The notes below the pieces were generated by a model, which worked only from the letters and a program-made list of their open reading frames with translations, was not told where the DNA came from and ran no database searches. 64,000 bases of DNA from positions 1-64,000 of the forward strand of contig NZ_OZ024668.1 of assembly GCF_902497775.2 (NCBI RefSeq), in the 5' to 3' direction. Source of the DNA: Pseudomonas fluorescens (GTDB taxonomy: Bacteria > Pseudomonadota > Gammaproteobacteria > Pseudomonadales > Pseudomonadaceae). Made by a program: the position numbers and the translations under genes. Numbering within the stretch: position 1 is the first letter of the stretch; every line of letters starts with the position of its first letter. Positions 1 to 7,647 of the stretch are shown in pieces.

Positions 1-23
1 CTCTGTGGGCGGTACCCACAGAG
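1..23. other. Perfect short inverted repeat at the window edge
   Basis: Two 9-base arms (1-9 and 15-23) are exactly complementary around a 5-base loop. No T-tract follows, so it is not a standard intrinsic terminator. In other Pseudomonas an rRNA operon lies upstream of birA, so this could be part of the end of that transcript. The upstream context lies outside the window. Confidence 0.35.
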
Positions 24-104
24 CGCCGTTCCTACAGCTCAGTTTTCTATGCAATCCCCACCTGCATGGCTATCATGCCCTCCTCATTGTGAGTCGAGAT
101 TGGC

Positions 105-1064
105 ATGCTGAAGTTGTTGAAGCTCCTCAAGGATGGCCGGTTCCATTCCGGGCAAGACCTGGGCGCGGCCTTGGGCGTCAGTCGCGCCGCTGTCTGGAAG
201 CAATTGCAGCTTCTTGAGGCTGAGCTGAACCTGCCCATTCATAAAGTCCGTGGCCGCGGATATCAGTTGGCCACGCCGTTGTCGTTGCTGGAAGAATCGG
301 CCATAGCCGAGCTCTCCCGGGGTGAGCAGTGGCCAGCGTTGATATTCGAATCCATCGACTCGACCAACGCCCAGGCCCTGCGCTCGATCGGTGAAGGCCA
401 GGCGGCGCCGTTCCTGGTGCTGGCTGAGCGTCAGGCGGCGGGGCGCGGTCGGCGCGGTCGCCAGTGGGTCAGCCCGTTCGCGGAAAACCTCTACTTCAGC
501 CTGGTGTTGCGTATCGAAGGCGGTATGCGCCAGCTAGAGGGTTTGAGCCTGGTGGTTGGCCTGGCTGTAATGCGTACGCTGCAGGCCTTTGGTGTTTCCG
601 GCGCGGGGCTCAAATGGCCAAATGATGTTCTGGTAAACAATCAGAAGATCGCCGGTATCCTCCTGGAACTGGTCGGTGATCCCGCGGACGTCTGTCACGT
701 TGTGCTGGGGATCGGTATCAACGTCAATATGCAGGTCAATGAGCAGATCGATCAGCTATGGACGTCCGTGCGGCGTGAGACCGGCGTAGCGGTCGATCGC
801 AATAAGCTGGTAGCTACGCTCAGTTACAACTTGCAGCAGGATCTGCAGCGTCATCGGCAATCCGGTTTCGCCGCATTCCAGGCCGAATGGGAGCAGTCCC
901 ACCTGTGGCAAGGGGCTGCGGTATCCTTGATTGCCGGGGTCAACCGGATCGATGGCATTGTTTTAGGCATTGACCGGCAAGGGGCGTTGCGCCTCGAGGT
1001 TGATGGTGTTGAAAAGAGCTTTAGTGGTGGTGAGCTCAGTTTGAGGTTGCGTGATGATTCTTGA
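105..1064 (+). CDS. birA: Bifunctional biotin--[acetyl-CoA-carboxylase] ligase / biotin operon repressor BirA
   Basis: BirA activates biotin to biotinyl-AMP and attaches it to the biotin carrier protein of acetyl-CoA carboxylase; in the long form it also represses biotin synthesis genes. The 319-residue protein has an N-terminal winged helix (about residues 1-60, with a [10 protein letters not shown] recognition helix), so it is the regulatory class. The catalytic domain follows, with the biotinyl-AMP loop GRGRRGRQW (about 110-118) and a KWPND motif near 185. The length matches the family (E. coli 321). The last 11 bases overlap coaX, so the two genes are probably translationally coupled. The ribosome-binding site is weak, but the ATG fits the normal N-terminus. 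Confidence 0.97.
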   Translation: MLKLLKLLKDGRFHSGQDLGAALGVSRAAVWKQLQLLEAELNLPIHKVRGRGYQLATPLSLLEESAIAELSRGEQWPALIFESIDSTNAQALRSIGEGQAAPFLVLAERQAAGRGRRGRQWVSPFAENLYFSLVLRIEGGMRQLEGLSLVVGLAVMRTLQAFGVSGAGLKWPNDVLVNNQKIAGILLELVGDPADVCHVVLGIGINVNMQVNEQIDQLWTSVRRETGVAVDRNKLVATLSYNLQQDLQRHRQSGFAAFQAEWEQSHLWQGAAVSLIAGVNRIDGIVLGIDRQGALRLEVDGVEKSFSGGELSLRLRDDS

Positions 1065-1800
1065 GCTCGATTGCGGCAACAGCTTTATCAAGTGGCGAGT
1101 CATCAGTGCTGCTGAGGGCGCCGTTGTTGCCGGCGGCATTGTGGACTCCGACCAGGCCCTGGTAGCTGCCGTCACGGCGCTCCCTGCAGCGCCACGGCGC
1201 TGCCGCCTGGTCAGTGTGAGAAGTGAGGAGGAGACAGCCGGCCTTTCGGCGCTGCTCGCCCAGCACTTTGGCTTGAACGTTGTGGTGGCCCAGCCTTCGA
1301 AGGAGGTCGCTGGTGTACGTAATGGCTATGAAGATTACCAGCGCCTCGGCCTGGATCGCTGGCTTGCGGTGCTGGGCGGTTTTCACCTGGCCCGTGGCGC
1401 GTGCCTGGTGATGGATTTCGGTACGGCGGCCAAGGCTGACTTCGTTTCTGCCGACGGTGAGCACCTGGGTGGCTTCATCTGCCCGGGCATGCCGTTGATG
1501 CGTAGCCAGCTGCGTACCCACACGCGACGCATCCGCTATGACGATGCCTCCGCTGAGCGCGCACTGTCGAGCCTCGCGCCTGGGCGTTCTACCGTCGAGG
1601 CGGTTGAACGTGGCTGCGTGCACATGCTCCAGGGTTTTGTCCGCTCGCAGCTTGAGCATGCCCATGAGTTGTGGGGTGATGATTTCACTGTGTTGCTGAC
1701 CGGGGGCGATGCGCTCCTGGTGCAAAAGGCCGCTCCACAGGCCCGGGTGGTTCCGGACCTGGTATTCGTTGGCCTGGCCATGGCTTGTCCCCTGGATTGA
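1054..1800 (+). CDS. coaX: Type III pantothenate kinase
   Basis: CoaX phosphorylates pantothenate in the first step of coenzyme A synthesis. Type III enzymes belong to the ASKHA fold and are not feedback-inhibited by CoA. The 248-residue product shows the N-terminal phosphate-binding strand [10 protein letters not shown], a GLDRW motif and a DFGTA motif. An in-frame GTG lies three bases earlier (1051), but the ATG at 1054 gives the conserved N-terminus and has a GAGG sequence seven bases upstream. The start lies inside the end of birA, the usual pair in Pseudomonas. Confidence 0.96.
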   Translation: MILELDCGNSFIKWRVISAAEGAVVAGGIVDSDQALVAAVTALPAAPRRCRLVSVRSEEETAGLSALLAQHFGLNVVVAQPSKEVAGVRNGYEDYQRLGLDRWLAVLGGFHLARGACLVMDFGTAAKADFVSADGEHLGGFICPGMPLMRSQLRTHTRRIRYDDASAERALSSLAPGRSTVEAVERGCVHMLQGFVRSQLEHAHELWGDDFTVLLTGGDALLVQKAAPQARVVPDLVFVGLAMACPLD

Positions 1801-1807
1801 GGTGCCT

Positions 1808-2236
1808 ATGCGTTGGTTGTTTCTGTTGTTGGTGGTGCTCAACGTCTTTTATTACGTCTGGCACCAGCAGGAAGCGCCGTTGAAGGCCAAGGAAGTGGCG
1901 CCGTTGTCGCTGTACAAGGGGAATCAGCAGGATATTCGTCTGTTGAGTGAGTCGACCAAGGGTAAAACAGCACCTCAGCGGGGCCAGGAATGCCTCTATG
2001 TAGGTGGGCTGGTGGAGCAGGAACAGCTAAAAGCATTGCGTCAGCGCTTGCTGAGCCTCGATATTGCCGCTGTTCCGGTGACCGGTCGCCTGGGTGACAG
2101 CACCGGTTTGTGGCTGCAGATTGCGCCCCAGAGCCAGCGTTTGCTGGACCAAACCGTGCTCGGGACACTTTCCCATGATTTCAAAGACTTAAAACACAAA
2201 ATAATGTTGTGCGAGGGTATTGCAACTGGCGAATAG
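1808..2236 (+). CDS. Membrane-anchored SPOR-like protein, hypothetical
   Basis: This 142-residue protein begins with a single hydrophobic segment (about residues 2-18, MRWLFLLLVVLNVFYYVW), so it is probably anchored in the inner membrane with the rest in the periplasm. The C-terminal 80 residues have the short alternating beta-alpha pattern of SPOR peptidoglycan-binding domains: a CLYVGGL strand, then a helix with EQLKALRQRL. I recognise the position as the conserved hypothetical gene after coaX in Pseudomonas. The ATG at 1808 is preferred over upstream in-frame starts, which would lie within coaX. The SPOR assignment is by pattern only and the function is unknown. Confidence 0.8.
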   Translation: MRWLFLLLVVLNVFYYVWHQQEAPLKAKEVAPLSLYKGNQQDIRLLSESTKGKTAPQRGQECLYVGGLVEQEQLKALRQRLLSLDIAAVPVTGRLGDSTGLWLQIAPQSQRLLDQTVLGTLSHDFKDLKHKIMLCEGIATGE

Positions 2237-2247
2237 CTTGATAGAAT
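2220..2247 (+). promoter_or_regulatory. Possible distal sigma70 promoter of the tRNA-tuf operon
   Basis: TTGCAA (2220-2225) and TAGAAT (2242-2247) are separated by 16 bases. The -35 overlaps the 3' end of the preceding gene. It is weaker than the proximal promoter about 125 bases downstream. Confidence 0.45.
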
Positions 2248-2346
2248 GGCGCCCGCTTCACAGGGAACACCACTCAGGTGGTAGAGCTGGAGGCGGTGTC
2301 AAAGCAGCTAAGTTTCAGATTTGATTGAAAAAATTTGAAAAAACGC

Positions 2347-2375
2347 TTGACACTGGATTGGCATCTGAATAGAAT
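2347..2375 (+). promoter_or_regulatory. Strong sigma70 promoter for the tRNA(Tyr-Gly-Thr)-tuf operon
   Basis: A perfect TTGACA (2347-2352) is followed after 17 bases by TAGAAT (2370-2375). The tRNA-Tyr gene starts 14 bases after the -10, so there is almost no leader. AT-rich sequence just upstream of the -35 (about 2318-2343) could serve as an UP element. Confidence 0.85.
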
Positions 2376-2388
2376 GCCGGCCAAATCT

Positions 2389-2472
2389 GGAGGGATTCCC
2401 GAGCGGTCAAAGGGGACGGACTGTAAATCCGTTGCGAGAGCTTCGAAGGTTCGAATCCTTCTCCCTCCACCA
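2389..2472 (+). tRNA. tRNA-Tyr (GTA)
   Basis: The 84-base gene has a 7-bp acceptor stem (2389-2395 with 2462-2468) and an encoded CCA end (2470-2472). The anticodon GTA is at 2423-2425. The long variable arm is typical of bacterial tRNA-Tyr. It is the first of three tRNAs ahead of the first tuf gene. Confidence 0.97.
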
Positions 2473-2496
2473 GTTTTAGCGAGAGCCGCAAGCTCC

Positions 2497-2570
<74 letters not shown>

Positions 2571-2596
2571 AGTTTGCTGCTGTTGCACAGTGTTTC

Positions 2597-2672
2597 GCTC
2601 TTGTAGCTCAGTTGGTAGAGCACACCCTTGGTAAGGGTGAGGTCAGCGGTTCAAATCCGCTCAAGAGCTCCA
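2597..2672 (+). tRNA. tRNA-Thr (GGT)
   Basis: The 76-base gene has acceptor arms GCTCTTG and CAAGAGC, anticodon GGT at 2630-2632, a GTTCAAATC T-loop and an encoded CCA. It is the last tRNA before the first EF-Tu gene, as in the thrU-tufB operon of enterics. Confidence 0.97.
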
Positions 2673-2678
2673 TATAAC

Positions 2679-2710
2679 AAGGCAGATATGAAAATATCTG
2701 CCTTTGTTTT
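2679..2710 (+). terminator. Hairpin with U-tract between tRNA-Thr and tuf1 (attenuator or processing site)
   Basis: An 11-bp perfect stem (2679-2689 with 2694-2704) closed by a GAAA tetraloop is followed by TGTTTT. It has the form of a weak intrinsic terminator. It lies inside the operon, 48 bases before the tuf1 ATG, so it may trim the tRNA transcript or set the tRNA to EF-Tu ratio. Confidence 0.65.
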
Positions 2711-2757
2711 AATGGTCGTAATGACTTGCTTGTTTCTTATTGCTGAGGATTGTCTCG

Positions 2758-3951
2758 ATGGCTAAGGAAAAGTTCGATCGTAGTCTGCCGCACGTAAACG
2801 TCGGCACCATTGGTCACGTTGACCATGGCAAGACCACGCTGACTGCGGCATTGACCCGCGTCTGCTCCGAAGTTTTCGGTTCGGCCGTCGTTGAATTCGA
2901 TAAGATCGACAGTGCTCCAGAAGAAAAAGCTCGTGGTATCACCATTAATACCGCGCACGTCGAGTACAACTCGAACATTCGTCACTACGCTCACGTTGAC
3001 TGCCCAGGTCACGCTGACTACGTGAAGAATATGATCACCGGTGCTGCCCAGATGGACGGCGCGATCCTGGTTTGCTCGGCCGCCGATGGTCCGATGCCGC
3101 AGACCCGTGAGCACATCCTGCTGTCCCGTCAGGTTGGCGTTCCGTACATCGTGGTCTTCCTGAACAAGGCTGACCTGGTAGACGACGCTGAGCTGCTGGA
3201 GCTGGTCGAGATGGAAGTTCGCGACCTGCTGTCCACCTATGACTTCCCGGGCGACGACACTCCGATCATTATTGGTTCGGCTCGTATGGCTCTGGAAGGC
3301 AAAGACGACAACGAAATGGGCACCACCGCTGTCAAAAAGCTGGTTGAGACTCTGGATAGCTACATTCCAGAGCCTGAGCGCGCTATCGACAAGCCGTTCC
3401 TGATGCCAATCGAAGACGTATTCTCGATCTCGGGTCGTGGTACCGTTGTTACCGGTCGTATCGAGCGTGGTATCGTCCGCGTTCAGGATGCCCTGGAAAT
3501 CGTTGGTCTGCGTGATACCACTACCACCACCTGCACCGGCGTTGAGATGTTCCGCAAGCTGCTGGATGAAGGTCGTGCTGGTGAAAACTGCGGCGTTCTA
3601 CTGCGTGGCACCAAGCGTGACGACGTTGAGCGTGGCCAGGTTCTGGTCAAGCCGGGTTCGGTCAAGCCGCACACCAAGTTCACCGCAGAAGTTTACGTTC
3701 TGAGCAAAGAAGAAGGCGGTCGTCATACTCCGTTCTTCAAAGGCTACCGTCCACAGTTCTACTTCCGTACTACTGACGTGACTGGTAACTGCGAGCTGCC
3801 AGAAGGCGTTGAAATGGTAATGCCAGGTGACAACATTCAGATGATTGTTACCCTGATCAAAACCATCGCAATGGAAGACGGTCTGCGTTTCGCTATCCGT
3901 GAAGGCGGTCGTACCGTCGGTGCCGGTGTAGTAGCGAAGATTATCGAATAA
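2758..3951 (+). CDS. tuf: Translation elongation factor Tu (copy 1)
   Basis: EF-Tu carries aminoacyl-tRNA to the ribosomal A site as a GTP complex. The 397-residue protein has the G1 motif GHVDHGKT (19-26), G3 DCPGH (81-85) and G4 NKAD (136-139), then beta-barrel domains 2 and 3. The chosen ATG is preceded by GAGGA eight bases upstream; an in-frame ATG at 2740 would add a non-conserved extension. A second copy lies at 19367. The two proteins differ at ten positions: V44I, E46D, N73T, K193R, S201T, E207V, A209L, T309E, Q361K and I363V (copy 1 to copy 2). It is cotranscribed with the upstream tRNAs and followed by a terminator. Confidence 0.98.
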   Translation: MAKEKFDRSLPHVNVGTIGHVDHGKTTLTAALTRVCSEVFGSAVVEFDKIDSAPEEKARGITINTAHVEYNSNIRHYAHVDCPGHADYVKNMITGAAQMDGAILVCSAADGPMPQTREHILLSRQVGVPYIVVFLNKADLVDDAELLELVEMEVRDLLSTYDFPGDDTPIIIGSARMALEGKDDNEMGTTAVKKLVETLDSYIPEPERAIDKPFLMPIEDVFSISGRGTVVTGRIERGIVRVQDALEIVGLRDTTTTTCTGVEMFRKLLDEGRAGENCGVLLRGTKRDDVERGQVLVKPGSVKPHTKFTAEVYVLSKEEGGRHTPFFKGYRPQFYFRTTDVTGNCELPEGVEMVMPGDNIQMIVTLIKTIAMEDGLRFAIREGGRTVGAGVVAKIIE

Positions 3952-3969
3952 GTAGTTGATTTCTCTCGA

Positions 3970-4004
3970 TCAGGCCGGCATAATGGCCGGCCTGATAAGC
4001 TTTT
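3970..4004 (+). terminator. Terminator after tuf1
   Basis: A perfect 10-bp GC-rich stem (3970-3979 with 3986-3995) with a 6-base loop is followed by a TTTT run at 4001-4004. It abuts tRNA-Trp, so some readthrough or a separate promoter would be needed for the downstream genes. Confidence 0.75.
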
Positions 4005-4080
4005 AGGTCAGTAGCTCAATTGGCAGAGCGACGGTCTCCAAAACCGTAGGTTGGGGGTTCGATTCCCTCCTGACCTGCCA
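4005..4080 (+). tRNA. tRNA-Trp (CCA)
   Basis: The 76-base gene has an AGGTCAG/CTGACCT acceptor stem, anticodon CCA at 4038-4040 and an encoded CCA end. It lies directly between tuf1 and secE, the conserved tuf-trpT-secE-nusG order. Confidence 0.97.
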
Positions 4081-4125
4081 GATTCACCTCGTGTGTCTGG
4101 CTTTCTTTTCACAGGATTTTCCTAG

Positions 4126-4494
4126 ATGACTCCCAAGGCTGAAGCCCAAGACTCTCGTTTTGATCTGCTCAAGTGGCTGGCTGTTGTCGCTTTGGTGGTC
4201 GTTGGTGTTGTGGGTAACCAGTATTACTCTGCCTCGCCGATTCTGTACCGCGTACTTGCACTGCTCGCCCTTGCTGCTGTAGCTGGCTTCGTTGCCCTGC
4301 AGACTGCCAAAGGCAAGTCGTTCTTTGCGCTGGCAAAGGAAGCTCGCACCGAGATTCGTAAAGTCGTATGGCCAACCCGTCAAGAAACCATGCAGACCAC
4401 GCTCATCGTAGTGGCGGTTGTCCTGGTAATGGCGTTGCTGCTGTGGGGTCTCGACTCCCTGCTCGGTTGGTTGATTTCCTTGATTGTTGGCTAA
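4126..4494 (+). CDS. secE: Preprotein translocase subunit SecE
   Basis: SecE clamps SecY in the SecYEG protein-conducting channel of the inner membrane. The 122-residue protein has three hydrophobic segments (about 15-35, 40-60 and 88-120), like the E. coli form. The conserved cytoplasmic amphipathic region EARTEIRKVVWPTRQET precedes the last helix. It is followed nine bases later by nusG, the universal secE-nusG pair. Confidence 0.97.
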   Translation: MTPKAEAQDSRFDLLKWLAVVALVVVGVVGNQYYSASPILYRVLALLALAAVAGFVALQTAKGKSFFALAKEARTEIRKVVWPTRQETMQTTLIVVAVVLVMALLLWGLDSLLGWLISLIVG

Positions 4495-4503
4495 GGGTGT
4501 CCC

Positions 4504-5037
4504 GTGGCTAAGCGTTGGTACGTTGTGCATGCTTACTCGGGTTACGAGAAGCATGTAATGCGCTCGCTGATCGAGCGCGTAAAGCTGGCTGGCATGGAAG
4601 ATGGCTTCGGCGAAATTCTGGTCCCCACTGAAGAAGTGGTTGAGATGCGCAATGGCCAGAAGCGCAAAAGTGAGCGTAAGTTCTTCCCAGGTTATGTGCT
4701 GGTCCAGATGGACATGAACGAAGGGACTTGGCACTTGGTCAAGGATACCCCTCGCGTCATGGGCTTCATTGGTGGTACTGCAGACAAGCCTGCGCCGATC
4801 ACCGACAAAGAAGCCGAGGCCATTCTGCGTCGTGTTGCCGATGGCAGCGACAAGCCGAAGCCGAAGACTCTGTTCGAGCCGGGCGAAGTGGTTCGTGTTA
4901 TCGACGGTCCGTTTGCTGATTTCAACGGTACCGTTGAAGAAGTTAACTACGAGAAGAGCCGGATCCAAGTGGCCGTGCTTATTTTCGGTCGCTCTACCCC
5001 GGTAGAGCTCGAGTTCAGCCAGGTCGAGAAGGTCTAG
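4504..5037 (+). CDS. nusG: Transcription termination/antitermination factor NusG
   Basis: NusG binds the RNA polymerase clamp, promotes processivity, and links polymerase to Rho or to ribosomal protein S10. The 177-residue protein has the NGN domain (about 1-115, beginning [15 protein letters not shown]) and a C-terminal KOW domain (about 125-177, with [16 protein letters not shown]). The start codon is GTG, which gives the conserved N-terminus. A strong terminator closes the secE-nusG unit 19 bases after the stop. Confidence 0.98.
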   Translation: MAKRWYVVHAYSGYEKHVMRSLIERVKLAGMEDGFGEILVPTEEVVEMRNGQKRKSERKFFPGYVLVQMDMNEGTWHLVKDTPRVMGFIGGTADKPAPITDKEAEAILRRVADGSDKPKPKTLFEPGEVVRVIDGPFADFNGTVEEVNYEKSRIQVAVLIFGRSTPVELEFSQVEKV

Positions 5038-5056
5038 CCGAACAAAGCATCCCATA

Positions 5057-5085
5057 CCCCGCAGCCCTATGTGCTGCGGGGTTTT
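5057..5085 (+). terminator. Terminator after nusG
   Basis: A 9-bp perfect stem (5057-5065 with 5073-5081) with a 7-base loop is followed by TTTT at 5082-5085. It separates secE-nusG from the L11 operon. Confidence 0.85.
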
Positions 5086-5156
5086 GTCGTCACTGGGATA
5101 AAACGCAAGTCATCCGGGGAGCCTTCTGGCGTTCGTACCCGATATTGGAGTAGCTC

Positions 5157-5588
5157 ATGGCTAAGAAGATTCAGGCTTACATCAAGCTGCAAGTAAAGGC
5201 CGGCCAGGCCAACCCAAGCCCACCCGTTGGTCCAGCACTGGGTCAGCACGGTGTGAACATCATGGAATTCTGCAAGGCCTTCAACGCCCGTACTCAGGGT
5301 CAAGAAGCCGGCCTGCCGACTCCTGTGATCATCACTGTTTACAGTGACCGCAGCTTCACCTTCGAAACCAAAAGCACCCCTGCTTCGGTTCTGCTGAAGA
5401 AAGCAGCTGGCCTGACCAGCGGTTCTGCACGTCCGAACACCGTTAAAGTCGGTACTGTGACCCGTGCTCAGCTGGAAGAGATCGCAAAAACCAAAAATGC
5501 TGATCTGACCGCTGCTGACATGGATGCGGCCGTGCGTACCATCGCCGGTTCCGCTCGCAGCATGGGCCTCAACGTGGAGGGTGTGTAA
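5157..5588 (+). CDS. rplK: 50S ribosomal protein L11
   Basis: L11 binds the GTPase-associated centre of 23S rRNA and is needed for RelA activation. The length (143) is that of the family. The proline-rich N-terminal segment [20 protein letters not shown] lies at about residues 21-40, and the rRNA-binding C-terminal domain ends in IAGSARSMG. The ATG has a GGAG site seven bases upstream. Its stop overlaps the rplA start by one base, so the two are translationally coupled. Confidence 0.98.
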   Translation: MAKKIQAYIKLQVKAGQANPSPPVGPALGQHGVNIMEFCKAFNARTQGQEAGLPTPVIITVYSDRSFTFETKSTPASVLLKKAAGLTSGSARPNTVKVGTVTRAQLEEIAKTKNADLTAADMDAAVRTIAGSARSMGLNVEGV

Positions 5589-6283
5589 TGGCTAAGCTGA
5601 CCAAGCGCCAAAAGGCCATTGCTTCGAAAATCGAAGCAGGCAAAGTCTACAACTTCGAAGAAGCAGCAGTACTGCTGGCCGAACTGTCCACCGTGAAGTT
5701 CAGCGAATCCTTCGACGTTGCTGTCAACCTCGGTGTTGACCCACGTAAATCCGACCAGGTCGTTCGTAGCGCTACCGTGCTGCCACACGGCACTGGCAAG
5801 ACCGTACGTGTAGCTGTCTTCACCCAGGGTCCTGCTGCTGAAGCCGCTCTGGCTGCCGGCGCTGACCGCGTTGGTATGGACGATCTGGCTGCCGAAATGA
5901 AAGGCGGCGACCTGAACTATGACGTCGTAATTGCTTCCCCGGACGCAATGCGTGTTGTAGGTCAGCTGGGTCAGGTTCTGGGTCCTCGCGGCCTGATGCC
6001 TAACCCTAAAGTCGGTACCGTAACTCCAGACGTAGCCACCGCGGTTAAAAACGCCAAGGCTGGTCAGGTTCGTTATCGCACCGACAAAAACGGCATCATC
6101 CACACCTCCGTTGGCAAAGTCGGCTTTGAAGCTGGCAAGCTGAAGGAAAACGTTGAAGCCCTGATCGCTGATCTGAAGCGTATCAAGCCAGCTTCCTCGA
6201 AAGGTATCTACGTCAAGCGCGTTACCCTGAGCACCACCATGGGCCCAGGTCTGGTCATCGACCAGAGCTCGCTGAGCGCGTAA
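5588..6283 (+). CDS. rplA: 50S ribosomal protein L1
   Basis: L1 forms the mobile stalk at the E site and in enterics represses its own L11 operon. The 231-residue protein has the two-domain form with the conserved [16 protein letters not shown] segment (about 130-145). It starts on the last base of rplK and is followed by the L10 leader region. Confidence 0.98.
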   Translation: MAKLTKRQKAIASKIEAGKVYNFEEAAVLLAELSTVKFSESFDVAVNLGVDPRKSDQVVRSATVLPHGTGKTVRVAVFTQGPAAEAALAAGADRVGMDDLAAEMKGGDLNYDVVIASPDAMRVVGQLGQVLGPRGLMPNPKVGTVTPDVATAVKNAKAGQVRYRTDKNGIIHTSVGKVGFEAGKLKENVEALIADLKRIKPASSKGIYVKRVTLSTTMGPGLVIDQSSLSA

Positions 6284-6483
6284 GACAAAACCCGGTGCGA
6301 GCGATCGCACCAGGTTGAAAAAATTGGGGTCCCTGCCTGGCGGGGGCTATCCAAGACCGTAGGCGGCGCAAGTCTTAAACCTCAAGCCTACGCAGATGGT
6401 GCTCCCGGTTCCTTACCGAATCAGACACCAAAACGACATCCGGCTTCGGCCAGATGAAACGGTAACAAGCAGGAGTTAAACCC
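6284..6483 (+). promoter_or_regulatory. L10 (rplJ) mRNA leader, autoregulatory region
   Basis: These 200 bases separate rplA and rplJ inside a cluster whose other gaps are mostly much shorter. They hold several possible stems, including GGTGCGAGCGATCGCACC near 6294 and arms around 6360-6400. In gammaproteobacteria the L10-L7/L12 complex binds a structured leader here to repress rplJL translation. Assignment is by position and structure; I have not aligned it to the L10 leader model. A promoter for rplJL may also lie here but none stands out. Confidence 0.7.
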
Positions 6484-6984
6484 GTGGCAATTAAACTCGA
6501 AGACAAGAAGGCCATCGTCGCTGAAGTCAACGAGGCTGCCAAAGTCGCTCTGTCCGCTGTCGTGGCTGATGCCCGTGGTGTGACTGTAGGCGCAATGACC
6601 GGACTCCGTAAAGAGGCTCGTGAAGCTGGCGTATACGTACGTGTCGTACGTAACACCCTGCTCAAGCGCGCTGTTGCTGACACTGAATTCAGTGTCCTCA
6701 ACGACGTCTTCACCGGCCCGACCCTGATCGCTTTCTCCAACGAACACCCGGGCGCTGCTGCTCGTCTGTTCAAAGAGTTCGCCAAGGGTCAGGACAAGTT
6801 CGAGATCAAGGCAGCTGCGTTTGATGGCAAGTTCCTTGCCGCTAACCAGATCGACGTGTTGGCTACCCTGCCGACCCGCGACGAGGCCATTGCGAAGCTG
6901 ATGAGCGTGATCCAAGGCGCTACCAGCAAGCTGGCTCGTACCCTGGCAGCCGTTCGCGACCAGAAAGAAGCTGCTGCTGCCTAA
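6484..6984 (+). CDS. rplJ: 50S ribosomal protein L10
   Basis: L10 anchors L7/L12 dimers to the ribosomal stalk. The length (166) matches the family. The N-terminal rRNA-binding domain begins [17 protein letters not shown], and the C-terminal helix (about 135-166), ending in QKEAAAA, binds L7/L12. The start is GTG with AGGAG ten bases upstream, within the probable autoregulatory leader. Confidence 0.98.
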   Translation: MAIKLEDKKAIVAEVNEAAKVALSAVVADARGVTVGAMTGLRKEAREAGVYVRVVRNTLLKRAVADTEFSVLNDVFTGPTLIAFSNEHPGAAARLFKEFAKGQDKFEIKAAAFDGKFLAANQIDVLATLPTRDEAIAKLMSVIQGATSKLARTLAAVRDQKEAAAA

Positions 6985-7062
6985 GGCACCGCAAGCCCTT
7001 TCAAAATCATATGTTTAATTTGATGGCTGCGTAAGCTGTCACCCCAATACAGGATTCAAGTC

Positions 7063-7428
7063 ATGTCTCTGACTAACGAACAAATCATCGAAGCAATCGG
7101 CCAGAAAACCGTTCTGGAAGTTGTTGAGCTGATCAAAGCAATGGAAGAAACCTTCGGCGTTACCGCTGCTGTTGCCGCTGCTGGCCCAGCTGCTGCCGCT
7201 GCCGTTGTTGAAGAGCAAACCGAATTCAACGTGGTTCTGCTTGAAGCTGGCGAGAAGAAAGTCAACGTGATCAAGGCCGTTCGTGAACTGACCGGTCTGG
7301 GCCTGAAAGAAGCCAAAGAGAAAGTTGACGGCGCTCCTCAGGTTGTCGCTGAAGGCGTTTCGAAAGAAGCCGCTGAAGACGCCAAGAAGAAGCTGGAAGA
7401 AGCAGGCGCTAAAGTCGAACTCAAGTAA
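7063..7428 (+). CDS. rplL: 50S ribosomal protein L7/L12
   Basis: L7/L12 recruits translational GTPases to the ribosome. The 121-residue protein has the N-terminal dimerisation helices (1-33), an alanine-rich hinge (about 36-52) and the globular C-terminal domain ([18 protein letters not shown] onward). It lies 78 bases after rplJ and is followed by the attenuator before rpoB, consistent with the high L7/L12 to polymerase ratio. Confidence 0.98.
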   Translation: MSLTNEQIIEAIGQKTVLEVVELIKAMEETFGVTAAVAAAGPAAAAAVVEEQTEFNVVLLEAGEKKVNVIKAVRELTGLGLKEAKEKVDGAPQVVAEGVSKEAAEDAKKKLEEAGAKVELK

Positions 7429-7473
7429 TTTCGACTTTGCGACTCCAGCCCGAGCGCTAAGCAAACGGCTGAT

Positions 7474-7502
7474 GGCTGGTGGCTCTTGCCACCGGCCTTT
7501 TT
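7474..7502 (+). terminator. Attenuator in the rplL-rpoB gap
   Basis: A 10-base arm pair (7474-7483 with 7488-7497, one G-T wobble) with loop TCTT is followed by TTTTT at 7498-7502. It lies in the 219-base gap between rplL and rpoB, where partial termination is known in E. coli. Further small hairpins follow at about 7546-7560 and 7596-7616. Confidence 0.75.
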
Positions 7503-7647
7503 CCGTTATTGGCAGCTGACCAGGTCGGCGCCGATAACGAGCTGCAACCACCAATGATGGTGGCGCAAACCAAGGGGTTTGCACGATTTTCTGGCTGCTC
7601 CCGTCGGGAGAAGCCAAACAAGCAGGTGACCAAGCTGGGGAACGCTG

